A DNA stretch of 64,000 bases from CAVSRC01 sp963798195 (GTDB lineage: Bacteria > Pseudomonadota > Alphaproteobacteria > Rhizobiales > Kaistiaceae). Location of the stretch: positions 62,001-126,000 of the forward strand of contig CAWCSF010000010.1 in assembly GCA_963798195.1 (NCBI GenBank), in the 5' to 3' direction. The notes below the pieces were generated by a model. It saw only the letters and a list, made by a program, of their open reading frames with translations. It was not told the DNA's origin and did no database searches. The stretch's first letter is position 1, and every line of letters begins with the position of its first letter. Shown here piece by piece: positions 9,072 to 20,505 of this stretch. The position numbers and the translations under genes are program-made.

Positions 9072-12000
9072 CTAGCGGGTGGCGCCGACGACTTCGGCGG
9101 TGCCGGTGTCCGTCCGGGCATTGAATTCCGGGCGGTACATGTCTTCCACCGTCGCCGCCGGATGGACGAACACGCCCGGCGACACGGCGCGCATGGAGTA
9201 CGCCACGGTGAACTCCGTGGCGCCGCCGTCCTCGCGGTCGAAGGCGGCTACGAAGCGGTCCGTGCGCGCCTCGGTGTGGGTGGCTGTGTCGGTCTCCAGC
9301 CAGTCGTAGCCGGTGGTCGAACCGCCCTGCGCCGCCGAGATGTTGGGGTTCTCGATCTCGAACCCGGCCGGGATGCGGTCGACGATCAGCAGCCGGCCGC
9401 CGAACCGGTTCTCGGCCGTGACCCGGTCAACCACGACGAAGCGCTCGTTTTGCCCGACGGCGGCGAGTTCGATCTCGTCGCCCTGCGGCGTGTAGATCGT
9501 GCGCTCGATCTTGTAGCCGTTGCCGCCGGCGGGCTCCGGCGTCGTGGGAACGCCAGTCGCCGAGACGACCGCGGGAAGCGGCTGCTCGCCGAGGTTCTCG
9601 ATGACCACCGGATTCTCGGCGATGCGCTCGCCGGTGAAGCGGCGGAAGAGCGGCGCCATGATGGTCTCGCCGTCGAGCGAGAACTTGGTCGAGGCCGAAT
9701 CCTTGATGAGGGCTGCGGCGGCGAGCAGCATCCAGGAATTCTCCTGAGTGCTGGTGTAGCGCTTTGCCCGCTCTAGGATCGCGATGCGGTTGGCGAGGGT
9801 GCGGATGTCGACGCCCTCCACCTGCGTCTCGGCGGCAAGCGTCAGCACCGCGGCGCCGTCGCGGAGGGCGGTGCCGTAGTCGCTGCGCCAGCCGCGGTTG
9901 GCCTCGTCGCGGTCGATATCGGCCATCGCGGAGGCGAAGGCGCGGGCCGCCCGCTGGCGGTCGCCGTAGAGCGCCATGGCAGCGCCGATCTGCGCCTTTG
10001 CGAGCGGCGTGGCGAACGCGTCGAGCTTGGAGTCGGTGTAGTAGCGCAGGTCGCCGATGGCGGCCCGCCCGGCGCGGGCGAGCACGTAGAGCGCATAGGC
10101 CACGTCCTCGCCGCCGCGCGTGAAGTCGCTAGCGTAGGCGACGCCGTTCGACAGGTTGTCGAGGGCGATGCGGCGCGCCACGTCCGGCACGTCGTAGCCC
10201 TTCTCCGCCGCGCGGGTGAGGAAGTCCGTGACGTAGGAATCGAGCCACAGGTCGCCGCCGGCATATTCCGGCCCCCACAGGCCGAAGGCGCCCGAGGCCG
10301 ACTGGTCGGCGAGCACGCCGAGGACGGCCTTCTGCACGCGTTCGCGGATCTCGGCGCTGGCGGCGATGCCGACCGAGGCCGCGACGTCATCGAGATAGAC
10401 CAGCGGCATGGCGCGGCTGGTGAGCTGCTCGACGCAGCCATACGGATAGCGGTCGAGCGCGGCGAGAATGCCGGCGACGTCGAGCGGACCGGCGCCGCCG
10501 AGCGATACCGCGACCGAGGCGGTACCCGGCACGAACTCGCTGACCATGGCACTGTCGACCGTCATGGCGCCGTGCGCGGCGACATTGACGACATTGCGCC
10601 GTGTGACCGGCGCGTCCGCTGGGCGGACGCCGAGCATGAGCCCGGTCGGCCACGATTCACCCGATGGCGACGACAGCTCGATGGCGACGTCGAAGTCGCC
10701 GATCGCCGTGCCTTCGATCGGGATGTTGTAGGCGACGCGCTGCTTCTCGGTGAGGGTGACGGTGCGTTCCGCGTCCGCGTCGGCAAACTCGACGCCTTCG
10801 CCGGTGGCGATGGTCAGGCGGTAGTCACCGGCGGGGCCGGAGACGTTATTGATCTCGACGAGCAGCCGCGAGGTATCGCCGATGGCAAGGAAGCGCGGGA
10901 TGGATGCGGTGACCACCACCGGATCGCGGACGAAGACGTCCTTCGATGCATGGCCAACGCCTTCCTTCGACCAGGCCATCGCCATGACGCGCACGGTGCC
11001 GTTGAAGTCCGGCAGGTCGAAGGTGACGGTCGCCTTGCCCGCGTCGTCGACGCGGACGATGCCGGAGTAGAAGGCGAGGAGCTTCTGCGTCGGGGGCGGC
11101 GCGGCGAGACGCGACATGCCGCCATCACCGCCGGAGCGCACCGTGCCGGGGATGCCCTGGGTACGGTCGATCAGCAGCCCGTAGATGTCGCGGATTTCCA
11201 TGCCGAGCTTGCGCTGGCCGAAGTACCAGTCGTCCGGCGCTGGCGCCTTGAAGTTGGTGAGGTTGAGGATGCCGACATCGACGGCGGCGACCGTGATGTA
11301 GGCCTCTTCGCCGGCCTTGAGGTTGCCGATCGAGACGGGAATGGCCATCGGACCGCGCGGACGCATTTCTTCCGGCAGGTCGAGGGAGACGGAGAGGTCG
11401 CGATCGCCCGGATCGACCTTGGCCCAGGTGAGGCCGAGGGCGCGTGCCGGCATGCGCTTGGCGGCGATATCCATCGGCCGGTAGAGCGTGGCGGTGACGT
11501 ATGCGCCCGGTCCCCACTTGTCGGTGACGGGGAGATCGACGGTGGTGCCGCCTTCCGGCACCTCGACCGTCTTCATGGCGATCAGCCGGTCGTCGATGAC
11601 GCTGATGAGAGCGATGCCGGCGAAGCGCGGATCGAGACGCAGCTTCGCTGTGTCGCCGATACTGTAGCCGGGCTTGTCGAGGGCAACCTGGAGCGTGTCC
11701 GGCGTGTCGGAGGTGGAGACAGCGCGGTACCAGCCTGCGTAGAACTCGACGCTGGTCGCGGCCGGCTGATCGCCGTCGTTCTGGACCGTCAGCCGGTACT
11801 GTCCCCAGTTGACCACCGCCTCGATGGTGGAAGGCTTGTCGGCGGTGAAGTCGACGGTGCCGCCGGCGACCTGCGCGGCGTTGGTGATGACCTCGTAGCT
11901 CCACGAGCCGTTTGACCGGTACCACTGGTAGTCGCGTTCGATGCGCTCGAGCTTCCACGGCACGCCGGCCTTCGCCATGCGCGTGCCGTCCGGCGCGACG

Positions 12001-14569
12001 AGAACCGCCTCGAAGCGGGCGTTGGAGCCCTCGCTGATATCGCCGTCGAAGAGCGGCTTGACGCCGATCATCGGGCCGGCCGGCTGTATCGGCCGCTTGA
12101 TGGTGCGCTCGACGGCGCGGCCATTGGTATCGGCGACGCGCAGGATAACGTCGGCGGTCAGCGGATGAGTGGTCGTCGGCAGGTCGGGCAGGGACACCTC
12201 GAAAGAGGCTTTGCCCTCTTCGTCGGTCTGCGCGTCGATCTCGAGCGGCTGGCGATAGGGCTCGGTCGTATCGTCGGCGAGGCCGAACTTGTAGCCGGCA
12301 AAGCCGGCGAGGGTATCGGTAATGCCGAAGCCGATCTCGCCTTCGACGGCAAGGTCGGGCGCAGGCGCGCCGTAGAGATAGCGCGCTGAGAGGTTGATGG
12401 TAACCGGTGCGTCGGTCGTCAGCGCCTTGGCGTCGGTATCGACCTCGACCGCCAGACGTTCCGGCTCGAAGTCTTCCACCAGTACCGAGGTCTCGGCAAT
12501 GGCCGCGCCCTTGGGATCGGCAAAGAGGCGGACGCGCCACGAGCCACGCATGGCGTTGGCTTCCAGCTGGACGTCCTTCGAGTACCCGCCGAGGCCGCCG
12601 TCGGAGAGCGTGTCGCGCAGGAACTCGACCCCGTCCGGCCGCTCGACGACCAGCGTCATCGGCAGGTCGCCAACTGCGACGGCACGCGAATCGCGGACGA
12701 GCGCGGTGAGGTGGATTGTTTCGCCCGGGCGATAGATGCCGCGTTCCGGCGTCAGGAACGCGTCCAGCGCCTGCGGCGCGGCGCGACCCTCGACGCCGCG
12801 ATCGGTGAGATCGAAGGCAGCGCGGGTCAGGTCGATGAAGGCGTAGTCATCCGTCGTCTCGGCGACGACGAGCTGCGGCGCGGCGCCGCCGGCGCCACGG
12901 GCGAGGCCGGCGTCGAAGTGCGCGTAACCCGCGTCGTCGGTGACGGCTTCGCCGAGGATGTCGTTATTGATCGCGATGAGGCGGACCTTCACGTTGCCGA
13001 CGGCCTTGGCGGACGACAGCGAGCGCACGAAGGCGTGGACGCCGTCATGGCCGGAGAGGGCGGTGAGCCCGAGGTCGGAGACGATGAACCACTGGGTTGC
13101 GATCGGGCCCCACTCATCGATCTGGCCGGTTCCCGGCTGGGCCGTAATGACATAGGCGCCGGGCTGCATCGTCTTCAGCGCCTCGGCGATTGGGATCGCG
13201 GTGACGACGGTCTCGTTGACCTTCGACGTGATGCCGATCTCGCCTTCCCACACCTTTTCGCCGGTCTCGTCGGCAATCTGGTCGGCGGAGTAGTGCGACA
13301 GCCCGCTGAGGAAACGACCATCGCGCACCGCCTGGGAGATCCCACGATCTCCGATGCGATAGATGGTGGCCTTGGCCTTGTCGGTGTTGACGGAACTGAT
13401 CGGGATCGAGGCGCCTTCGCCAGCGGGAAGTACGTAGGCGTTGCCGGCGAATCCGACCCACGGCTCGCGGTCGCGGACATAGATGCTGAGCTCGACCGGG
13501 TGGGCGAGCACCTCGCCATCGGCCGCCGGCAGCCCGGCGCGCACGCGGATGATGTAGCGCGAGCCATGCTTCACGCCGTTGATGCAGATCTGATTGTCCT
13601 TCGGCTCGACGGCGAGTCCATCGCCGCCCTCGACGGTGACGAAGTCGGCAAGATCGGGCCGCGATACCGGCAGCTTGTCGGAGAAGCGGATGCAGATCTG
13701 CGGATTGGCGCTGTCCGCCTCGACCTCGTTCGACGTGATGCGGAAGCCGTGCTCGGCGACGAGCCGCTCGTATTCCGTGCGCACGCTCGCGACTTCGGCG
13801 AGCGCGAGGCTGGCGCGGTATGTGCGGATCGCCGGTGTCCAGGCTTCAAGCTTGACCAGGCCGCCGCCGGCGAGCGCCAGGGCGACGGCGCGCGCGGCCG
13901 GCGCCTCGGCTCGCAGGTATCCGTTGATGGCGCCTGAGATGGCGTCGTTTGCGGCCTGCTGGCGGCCGGAATAGTCGGACGGCGAACGGCCGAGGCTCGC
14001 GCGGGCGAAGTCGAGCCATGCCACCGGGTCTTCGCTGGCGATGGCGAGCGCCTGGGCGTAGTTGGTCGCGGCGCGATCGTAGCTTGCGGCGCGCATGGCA
14101 TCGGCGCCGGCGGCGCGGAGCGCCGAATAGCTGAGATTGGTGACCGCGTAGCGGTTCTTGAGCGCGCCGACGAGGCTGCGCGCCTCGTCGATATAATCGT
14201 TCGACAGGAAGTTGAGTTCGGCGAGGCGCTGGCGCTCGATCGACGGGGTGAGTTCGGCGACCTCGACGACGCGCCCTGCGGTGGCGTCGACCGTGGCGCT
14301 GAGCGCCGCGAAGTCGGATTTGAGGAAGCACCAGTTGGCCTTGGTGTTGAAGGTGAAGGCGCGGCAGGCGGAGTCGGCAAGACAGGCCGCCTGGCAATCC
14401 GGCAGCGAAACGTTCTTGACCGTGCGGAGATCGAAGCCGGCGTAGTCGGCGCCAGGCGTCAGGATGACTTCTTTTCAGCGGCGGCCGCCGGGCCGGCGGA
14501 GAGGATGGCAGCGATCGCCAGTCCGAGGAGAAAGGAGAGACAGTCGCGAACAAGCCGCACATGGCGCAT
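9072..14569 (-). CDS. Alpha-2-macroglobulin family protein (YfhM type), frameshift near signal peptide
   Basis: Very large exported protein (about 1,830 residues) that probably traps proteases in the periplasm. From ATG 14569 a signal peptide is seen (MRHVRLVRDC then a hydrophobic core ending AGPAAAAEK). After a one-base frameshift near 14472-14478 a cysteine-rich PAN/Apple-like segment follows (DCQAACLADSACRAF ... ANWCFLKSDF), then bacterial macroglobulin MG domains. The thioester motif is present as YPYGCVEQLTS, followed by the helical thioester domain and a C-terminal receptor-like domain. The pairing with PBP1C just downstream is the known arrangement of this class: macroglobulin traps attackers while PBP1C repairs the wall. 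The downstream frame runs without a break from about 14474 to 9072. Confidence 0.9.
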
Positions 14570-14806
14570 CGAAGAGACTCCGGTGGCGTCCGCCTCGATC
14601 GGCGGAAATGGGAAGAGTGAAGGTGCCGTTAGCGTATTCCGGCTTGGCGCTGGGTGCCAGTGACGGCGCTCACAGATCTCGGTGCGTGCGGGTTGCCCGA
14701 TGCCTCCTATTTAATCTGCCTAATATTTCATCAAGCAGCCTGAGCCACCTGATGCATGTAACGGCATCGGAGCACGGAATCTTGGCGCAATTGCGGGCAC
14801 GTCGGC

Positions 14807-14821
14807 TGGCACGCGACTTGC
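14807..14821 (+). promoter_or_regulatory. Sigma-54 promoter of the urea transporter operon
   Basis: TGGCAC at 14807-14812 and TTGC at 14818-14821 are separated by five bases, an exact match to the -24/-12 consensus (TGGCAC-N5-TTGC). Transcription would start near 14833, about 40 bases before the urtA ATG. This fits nitrogen-starvation control by NtrC in this kind of transporter. I could not assign an NtrC site with confidence. The rest of the 303-base gap from 14570 holds the macroglobulin upstream region, and I see no gene in it. Confidence 0.8.
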
Positions 14822-14872
14822 GGAATGGATGGCCGGCGTCCTCCCGAGACGTCCGTTTAACAGGGGGAATAC

Positions 14873-16169
14873 ATGAAGATACTGAAAAAGGCCGCGATGG
14901 CTGCCGTAGCCGCGGCCGCCCTCGCATTGCCGCTGGCTAGTCCCGCCGCGGCTGCCGACGACACCATCAAGGTCGGCATCCTGCATTCGCTTTCCGGCAC
15001 CATGGCGATCTCCGAGACCACTCTCAAGGACGTCATGCTCATGCTCATCGACGAGCAGAACAAGAAGGGCGGATTGCTCGGCAAGAAGCTCGAGGCGGTC
15101 GTCGTCGATCCGGCTTCGGACTGGCCGCTCTTCGCCGAGAAGGCGCGCGAGCTGATCAGCCAGGACAAGGTCGCGGCGGTTTTCGGCTGCTGGACCTCGG
15201 TCAGCCGCAAGTCGGTGCTGCCGGTGTTCAAGGAACTCGACTTCGATCCTCTTCTACCCCGTGCAGTACGAGGGCGAAGAGAGCGAGCGTAACGTCTTCT
15301 ACACGGGCGCCGCGCCGAACCAGCAGGCGATCCCGGCCGTCGACTACCTGATGAGCGAAGACGGCGGCTCGGTGAAGCGCTGGGTGCTCGCGGGCACCGA
15401 CTACGTCTATCCGCGCACCACCAACAAGATCCTCGAGGCTTACCTGCTCGCCAAGGGCGTCGCGCCTGAGGACATCATGATCAACTACACGCCGTTCGGA
15501 CATTCCGACTGGCAGACGATCGTGGCCGACATCAAGAAGTTCGGCTCGGCCGGCAAGAAGACCGCCGTGGTTTCGACCATCAACGGCGACGCCAACGTTC
15601 CTTTCTACAAGGAGCTCGGCAACGCAGGCATCAAGGCGACCGACATCCCGGTCGTGGCGTTCTCGGTCGGTGAGGAAGAACTCGCCGGTCTCGACACCAA
15701 GCCGCTCCTCGGCCACCTCGCTGCCTGGAACTACTTCCAGTCGATCGACACTCCCGAGAACAAAGAGTTCATCGACAAGTGGCATGCGTTCACCAAGAAC
15801 GACAAGCGCACCACCAACGACCCGATGGAAGCCCACTACATCGGCTTCAACATGTGGGTTAAGGCGGTCGAGAAGGCCGGCACCACCGATCCGGACAAGG
15901 TCATCGAAGCCCTCCCGGGCATCGAGGCGCCGAACCTGACCGGCGGCATGTCGACCATGCTTCCCAACCACCACATCACCAAGCCCGTCTACATCGGCGA
16001 AATCCGCGACGACGGCCAGTTCGACGTGGTGTGGCAGACGGAAGGCCTCGTCCCCGGCGACGCATGGTCCGACTTCCTCCCCGGCTCGAAGGATCTCGAC
16101 GCCGACTGGGTGACGCTGAAGTGCGGCAACTACAACACCGCCACGAAGACATGTGGCGGCAGTAGCTGA
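14873..16169 (+). CDS. urtA: Urea ABC transporter substrate-binding protein (one frameshift)
   Basis: Periplasmic urea-binding protein. A clear signal peptide (MKILKKAAMAAVAAAALALP, cut after ASPAAAA) is followed by the receptor-family domain. Family-typical segments are VGILHSLSGTMAISE, AVFGCWTSVSRKSVLPV, YPVQYEGEESERNVFYTGA and NHHITKPVYIGE. An extra T near 15244 breaks the frame between FKEL and the ILFYPVQYEGEE segment; removing it joins the two halves into about 431 residues, normal for the family. A GGGGGAA ribosome site precedes ATG 14873. It is the first gene of urtABCDE behind a sigma-54 promoter. Confidence 0.93.
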
Positions 16170-16189
16170 CGACGCAGCGAAAGTGAACT

Positions 16190-16218
16190 CCGGATGGGGC
16201 GCGAACCGCCCCATCCGG
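16190..16218 (+). terminator. 12-bp perfect hairpin between urtA and urtB
   Basis: CCGGATGGGGCG (16190-16201) and CGCCCCATCCGG (16207-16218) are exact reverse complements with a 5-base loop, placed 20 bases after the urtA stop and 20 bases before the urtB start. No T-run follows. It probably protects the urtA message or reduces read-through into the membrane genes. Confidence 0.65.
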
Positions 16219-16238
16219 TCCCAGATCCAAAAGATGCG

Positions 16239-17847
16239 ATGTCGATGATCCGCCGCTTTCTGCCGGTCCTGCTCACCCTTCTCGTGTTCCTGATCCCGGC
16301 AGCCGGCGCCCGCGCCGCAGCGCTCGACGACGCGCTGGCGCAGTTCGCGAGCGACAGCTACTCCGCCACCGAATCCGCCATCAACGCCGTCGCTGCGAGC
16401 GGCGAAGACCGCGCGCTCGACGTGATCGTGGCGCTCAGGGACGGCAACCTCTATTTCGATCCGGCCGACCGGAAGACCTACATCAGGGACGGCTCCGCTT
16501 ACGTCGATGCAGCGACCGGCCAGCCCATCGCGGGCGACGCGCCCGCCGGCCTGAAGAAGGTCCGCGTCAACAACAAGATTCGCAACGCCATCAACGCCGC
16601 GCTCGGCGGATTGCAGCTCATGTCGTCCGATCCCGCCAAGCGGCTCGCTGCGGCGCAGTCGGTATTCAAGGCGCGCGATGCCTCCTCGTTACCCTTGCTG
16701 GAGAAGGCCATCGCGGCCGAGACCGACCCGGTGGTGAAGGCCGCGCAGCTTCAGGCGCGTGCCGCCGTGCTGCTGACCATGGAGGGCGCCACTGAGGCCG
16801 AGCAGATCGACGCGATCGCCGTCATCCGCGCAGCGCGGCGACCAGGATGCGCTTGCGCTGCTGTCCAGCGTGCCGGCCGAAGCGCCGGAGGCGGTGCGCG
16901 ACGCCGCGGCGCAGGCGATCACCGTCATCAATGGCGAACTGGCGCTGTGGGCCGTGGCGCAGAACGCTTGGTATGGCTTGTCGCTGGGCTCGGTACTGCT
17001 GCTCGCCGCAATCGGCCTCGCCATCACCTTCGGCGTGATGGGCGTCATCAACATGGCCCACGGCGAGATGGTCATGCTCGGCGCCTACACCACATTCGTG
17101 GTGCAGGAGATCATCCGCGGCCAGGCGCCGTGGCTGTTCGACTGGTCGCTCGCCATCGCGCTGCCGCTCGCTTTTCTCGTCGCCGGCGCGGTTGGCGTGG
17201 TCATCGAGCGCGGCATCATCCGTTTTCTCTACGGCCGCCCGCTGGAGACGCTGCTCGCCACCTGGGGCCTGTCGCTCATTCTCCAGCAGGCGGTGCGCAC
17301 CATCTTCGGCCCGAACAACCGCCAGGTGGGCACGCCCTCGTGGATGTCGGGCGCCACCGAGATCGGCAATCTGACGATCACCTACAACCGGCTGTGGATC
17401 ATCGTCTTCGCCATCGGCGTGTTCATCCTGCTGCTGGCGACGTTGCGCTTCACCACGTTCGGCCTGCAGATGCGCGCCGTGACGCAGAACCGCGCCATGG
17501 CTTCGGCGATGGGCATCCGCACGCCCTGGGTCGATGCGCTGACCTTCGGCCTCGGTTCCGGCATCGCCGGCATCGCCGGCGTGGCGCTGTCGCAGATCGA
17601 CAACGTCAGCCCGAACCTCGGGCAGGGCTACATCATCGACAGTTTCATGGTCGTGGTGTTCGGCGGCGTCGGCAATCTGTGGGGCACGCTGGTCGGCGCG
17701 TTCTCGCTCGGCATCGCCAACAAGTTCCTCGAACCGTTCGCCGGCGCCGTGCTCGGCAAGATCGCGGTGCTCGTCTTCATCATCCTCTTCATCCAGCGAC
17801 GCCCGCGCGGCCTGTTCGCGCTCAAGGGCCGGGCGGTGGAAGCATGA
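16239..17847 (+). CDS. urtB: Urea ABC transporter permease UrtB (one frameshift)
   Basis: Inner-membrane permease of the LivH type, about 536 residues. The long N-terminal extension peculiar to UrtB is present: a signal-like helix (FLPVLLTLLVFLIPAAGARA) and a roughly 200-residue soluble part (LQLMSSDPAKRLAAAQSVFK). The membrane domain then has GVINMAHGEMVMLGAYTTF and GLGSGIAGIAGVALSQIDNV. A one-base insertion near 16830, inside a GC-repeat, splits the soluble part; the second half is open from about 16870 to the stop. The ATG at 16239 (MSMIRRFLP) is preferred to an upstream in-frame codon. The stop overlaps the urtC start (ATGA). Confidence 0.92.
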
Positions 17848-19034
17848 GATTCGGACGCTTCCTTCTCGACGGGATCGATCGCAGCGCCGTCATCGTGCTG
17901 GTGGTGATCGTCGGCCTCGGCATCCTCGTCCCGGCGCTCAACCTGATGACGCCGACATCGAGCCCGCTGCATGTGCCGAGCTACCTGATCCCGCTGTTCG
18001 GCAAGTACGTCACCTTCGGCCTGCTGGCCCTGTCGGTCGGCCTGATCTGGGGCTACGCCGGCATCCTGTCGCTCGGCCACGGCGCCTTCTTCGCCCTCGG
18101 CGGTTACGCCATGGGCATGTACCTGATGCGCCAGATCGGCACGCGCGGTGTCTATGCCGATCCGGTCCTGCCGGACTTCATGGTCTTCCTGAACTGGAAG
18201 CACCTGCCCTGGTACTGGTACGGCTTCGACATGTTCTGGTTCGCCGCGGCGATGGTGATCGTCGTGCCCGGCATTCTCGCCTTCGTCTTTGGCTGGTTCG
18301 CCTTCCGCTCGCGCGTCACCGGCGTCTACCTGTCGATCATCACGCAGGCGATGACCTATGCGCTGCTGCTCGCCTTCTTCCGCAACGACATGGGCTTTGG
18401 CGGCAACAACGGCCTGACCGATTTCAAGGACATCCTCGGCTTCAACATCCAGGCCGACACCACGCGCGGCGTGCTGCTCTTCTCCTCGGCGCTGGCGCTG
18501 GCCATCGGCTACGTGATTTCGCGCGCCGTCGTCGCCTCGAAGTTCGGCAAGGTGCTGGTGGCGGTGCGCGATGCGGAAAGCCGCACGCGCTTCCTCGGCT
18601 ACCGCGTCGAGAAGTACAAGCTGGTCGTCTGGGTGCTGTCCGCCTGCATGGCCGGTGTCGCCGGCGCGCTCTACGTGCCGCAGGTCGGCATCATCAATCC
18701 CGGCGAATTCGAGCCGGCCAACTCCATCGAAGTCGTCATCTGGGTCGCGGTCGGCGGACGCGGCACGCTCGTCGGCCCGATCGTCGGCGGCCTGCTCGTC
18801 AACTTCGCCAAGACCTGGTTCACCTCTGGCGCCCTTGCCCCCTACTGGCTGTTTGCACTGGGTGGTCTGTTCATTGCGACCACCCTGTTCCTGCCAAAGG
18901 GCATCGTCGGCATGCTCGCTGGCCTGATGGGCCGCGAGCGCCGCGCCACCCCGCCGGCGGCCGAGGCGCCGGCGCCCAATTCCAAGCCGACCACCGATAT
19001 GGTCGAAGACACCTTGCCCAACCCGGCCCAGTGA
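17844..19034 (+). CDS. urtC: Urea ABC transporter permease UrtC
   Basis: Second permease of the urea importer, LivM type, 396 residues and intact. Hydrophobic helices fill most of the chain; conserved pieces include GYAGILSLGHGAFFALGGYAMGM, FFRNDMGFGGNNGLTDFK and GGRGTLVGPIVGG. A polar proline-rich tail (TPPAAEAPAPNSKPTTD) ends it. It overlaps urtB by four bases, which suggests coupled translation, and urtD starts four bases after its stop. Confidence 0.95.
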   Translation: MRFGRFLLDGIDRSAVIVLVVIVGLGILVPALNLMTPTSSPLHVPSYLIPLFGKYVTFGLLALSVGLIWGYAGILSLGHGAFFALGGYAMGMYLMRQIGTRGVYADPVLPDFMVFLNWKHLPWYWYGFDMFWFAAAMVIVVPGILAFVFGWFAFRSRVTGVYLSIITQAMTYALLLAFFRNDMGFGGNNGLTDFKDILGFNIQADTTRGVLLFSSALALAIGYVISRAVVASKFGKVLVAVRDAESRTRFLGYRVEKYKLVVWVLSACMAGVAGALYVPQVGIINPGEFEPANSIEVVIWVAVGGRGTLVGPIVGGLLVNFAKTWFTSGALAPYWLFALGGLFIATTLFLPKGIVGMLAGLMGRERRATPPAAEAPAPNSKPTTDMVEDTLPNPAQ

Positions 19035-19038
19035 CGCG

Positions 19039-19791
19039 ATGACCGAGAAAGCGAAAAACTCGCTGCTCTACCTCGACGGCGTCAGCGTCTCCTTCGACGG
19101 CTTCAAGGCGCTGAACGAACTCTCGCTGGTGATCGAGCCCGGCGAGATGCGCGCCATCATCGGCCCGAACGGCGCCGGCAAGACGACCATGATGGACGTG
19201 GTGACCGGCAAGACGCGGCCCGACTCCGGCGACATCTATTTCGACGGCACGGTGGATCTCACGCGCCTCGACGAGGCGGCGATCGCCACGCTGGGCATCG
19301 GGCGCAAGTTCCAGAAACCGACCGTCTTCGAGAGCCACACCGTGTGGGACAATCTCGAGCTGGCGCTTGCCGGCGGCCGCGCGCCGTCCGCGGCGCTGTT
19401 CCGCCAGCCCGGCGCGGCCGCGGCGGAGCGCATCGAACAGCTTCTGGAGATCATCCGCCTGACCGACCGCCGCGCGGTGCGCGCCGCCTATCTCAGCCAC
19501 GGACAGAAGCAGTGGCTCGAGATCGGCATGCTGCTGGCGCAGGAGCCGAAGCTGCTGCTGGTCGATGAGCCGGCGGCCGGCATGACGGACTCGGAGACGG
19601 AGACGACCGCCGAACTGCTCCGCGAAATCTCCAAGGAGAAATCCGTCATCGTCGTCGAGCACGACATGGTGTTTGTCCGCGCCCTCGACGTGAAGGTCAC
19701 GGTGCTGCACGAAGGCTCGGTCATCTCCGAGGGCACGCTGGACCAGGTTTCCGCCGACCAGCGCGTCGTCGAAGTCTATCTGGGGCGGTGA
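19039..19791 (+). CDS. urtD: Urea ABC transporter ATPase UrtD
   Basis: ATP-binding subunit of the LivG type, 250 residues. Walker A is GPNGAGKTT, the Q-loop is GIGRKFQKPTVFESHT, the signature is the degenerate LSHGQKQWLEIG typical of UrtD, Walker B is KLLLVDEPAAG, and the switch histidine is in VVEHDMVFV. It works with UrtE on the UrtBC channel to drive urea uptake. The stop lies just after a GTG that could also start urtE, so the two genes are translationally close. Confidence 0.94.
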   Translation: MTEKAKNSLLYLDGVSVSFDGFKALNELSLVIEPGEMRAIIGPNGAGKTTMMDVVTGKTRPDSGDIYFDGTVDLTRLDEAAIATLGIGRKFQKPTVFESHTVWDNLELALAGGRAPSAALFRQPGAAAAERIEQLLEIIRLTDRRAVRAAYLSHGQKQWLEIGMLLAQEPKLLLVDEPAAGMTDSETETTAELLREISKEKSVIVVEHDMVFVRALDVKVTVLHEGSVISEGTLDQVSADQRVVEVYLGR

Positions 19792-19799
19792 GGGGAGCG

Positions 19800-20495
19800 A
19801 TGCTGAACGCCACCAACGTCGACCTCTACTATGGCGCCGCGCAGGCGCTCCGCGGCGTCTCTTTCAACGCCGAAATCGGCAAGGTCAGCGCGCTGATGGG
19901 GCGCAATGGCGTCGGCAAGACCTCGTTCCTGCGCGCCATCGTCGGCGAGCAGCCGATCGCCAGCGGCGAGATCGCCTTCGGCGGCAAGGTGCTCGGCCGC
20001 ATGGCGCCGCACGATCGCGCCCGGCTCGGCATCGCCTATGTGCCGCAGGGGCGCGACATCTTTCCGCTGCTGACGGTGAAGGAGAACCTGGAGACCGGCT
20101 ACACGCAGCTGCCGCGCGGCGATCGCTCGATCCCGTCGGATGTGTTCGATCTCTTCCCGGTGCTCAAGGACATGCTGCGCCGGCGTGGCGGCGACCTTTC
20201 CGGCGGTCAGCAGCAGCAGCTTGCCATCGGCCGCGCACTGGTGACGCGGCCGAAGCTGCTCGTGCTCGACGAACCGACCGAGGGCATCCAGCCCTCGATC
20301 ATCAAGGACATCGGCCGCGCCATCGAATGGCTGCGGACCAAGGGCGACATGGCGATCCTGCTGGTCGAGCAGTATTTCGATTTCGTCCACCAGCTTGCCG
20401 ACACCTTCGCCGTGATGGACCGCGGCGAGATCGTGCTTTCCGGCACGCGCGACGACATGGACCCGGACATGGTCCGGCGGCATCTGACGGTCTAG
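19800..20495 (+). CDS. urtE: Urea ABC transporter ATPase UrtE
   Basis: ATP-binding subunit of the LivF type, 231 residues. Walker A is MGRNGVGKTS, the Q-loop is YVPQGRDIFP, the signature is LSGGQQQQLAIGRAL, Walker B is LLVLDEPTEG, followed by GIQPSIIKDIG. ATG 19800 with AGGGGAG just upstream is the best start; an in-frame GTG at 19788 overlaps the urtD end and would add four residues. It is the last gene of the operon. No clear terminator is seen, and the next gene on the other strand is a remnant ending about 10 bases away. Confidence 0.93.
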   Translation: MLNATNVDLYYGAAQALRGVSFNAEIGKVSALMGRNGVGKTSFLRAIVGEQPIASGEIAFGGKVLGRMAPHDRARLGIAYVPQGRDIFPLLTVKENLETGYTQLPRGDRSIPSDVFDLFPVLKDMLRRRGGDLSGGQQQQLAIGRALVTRPKLLVLDEPTEGIQPSIIKDIGRAIEWLRTKGDMAILLVEQYFDFVHQLADTFAVMDRGEIVLSGTRDDMDPDMVRRHLTV

Positions 20496-20505
20496 GCTCG
20501 GCGCC

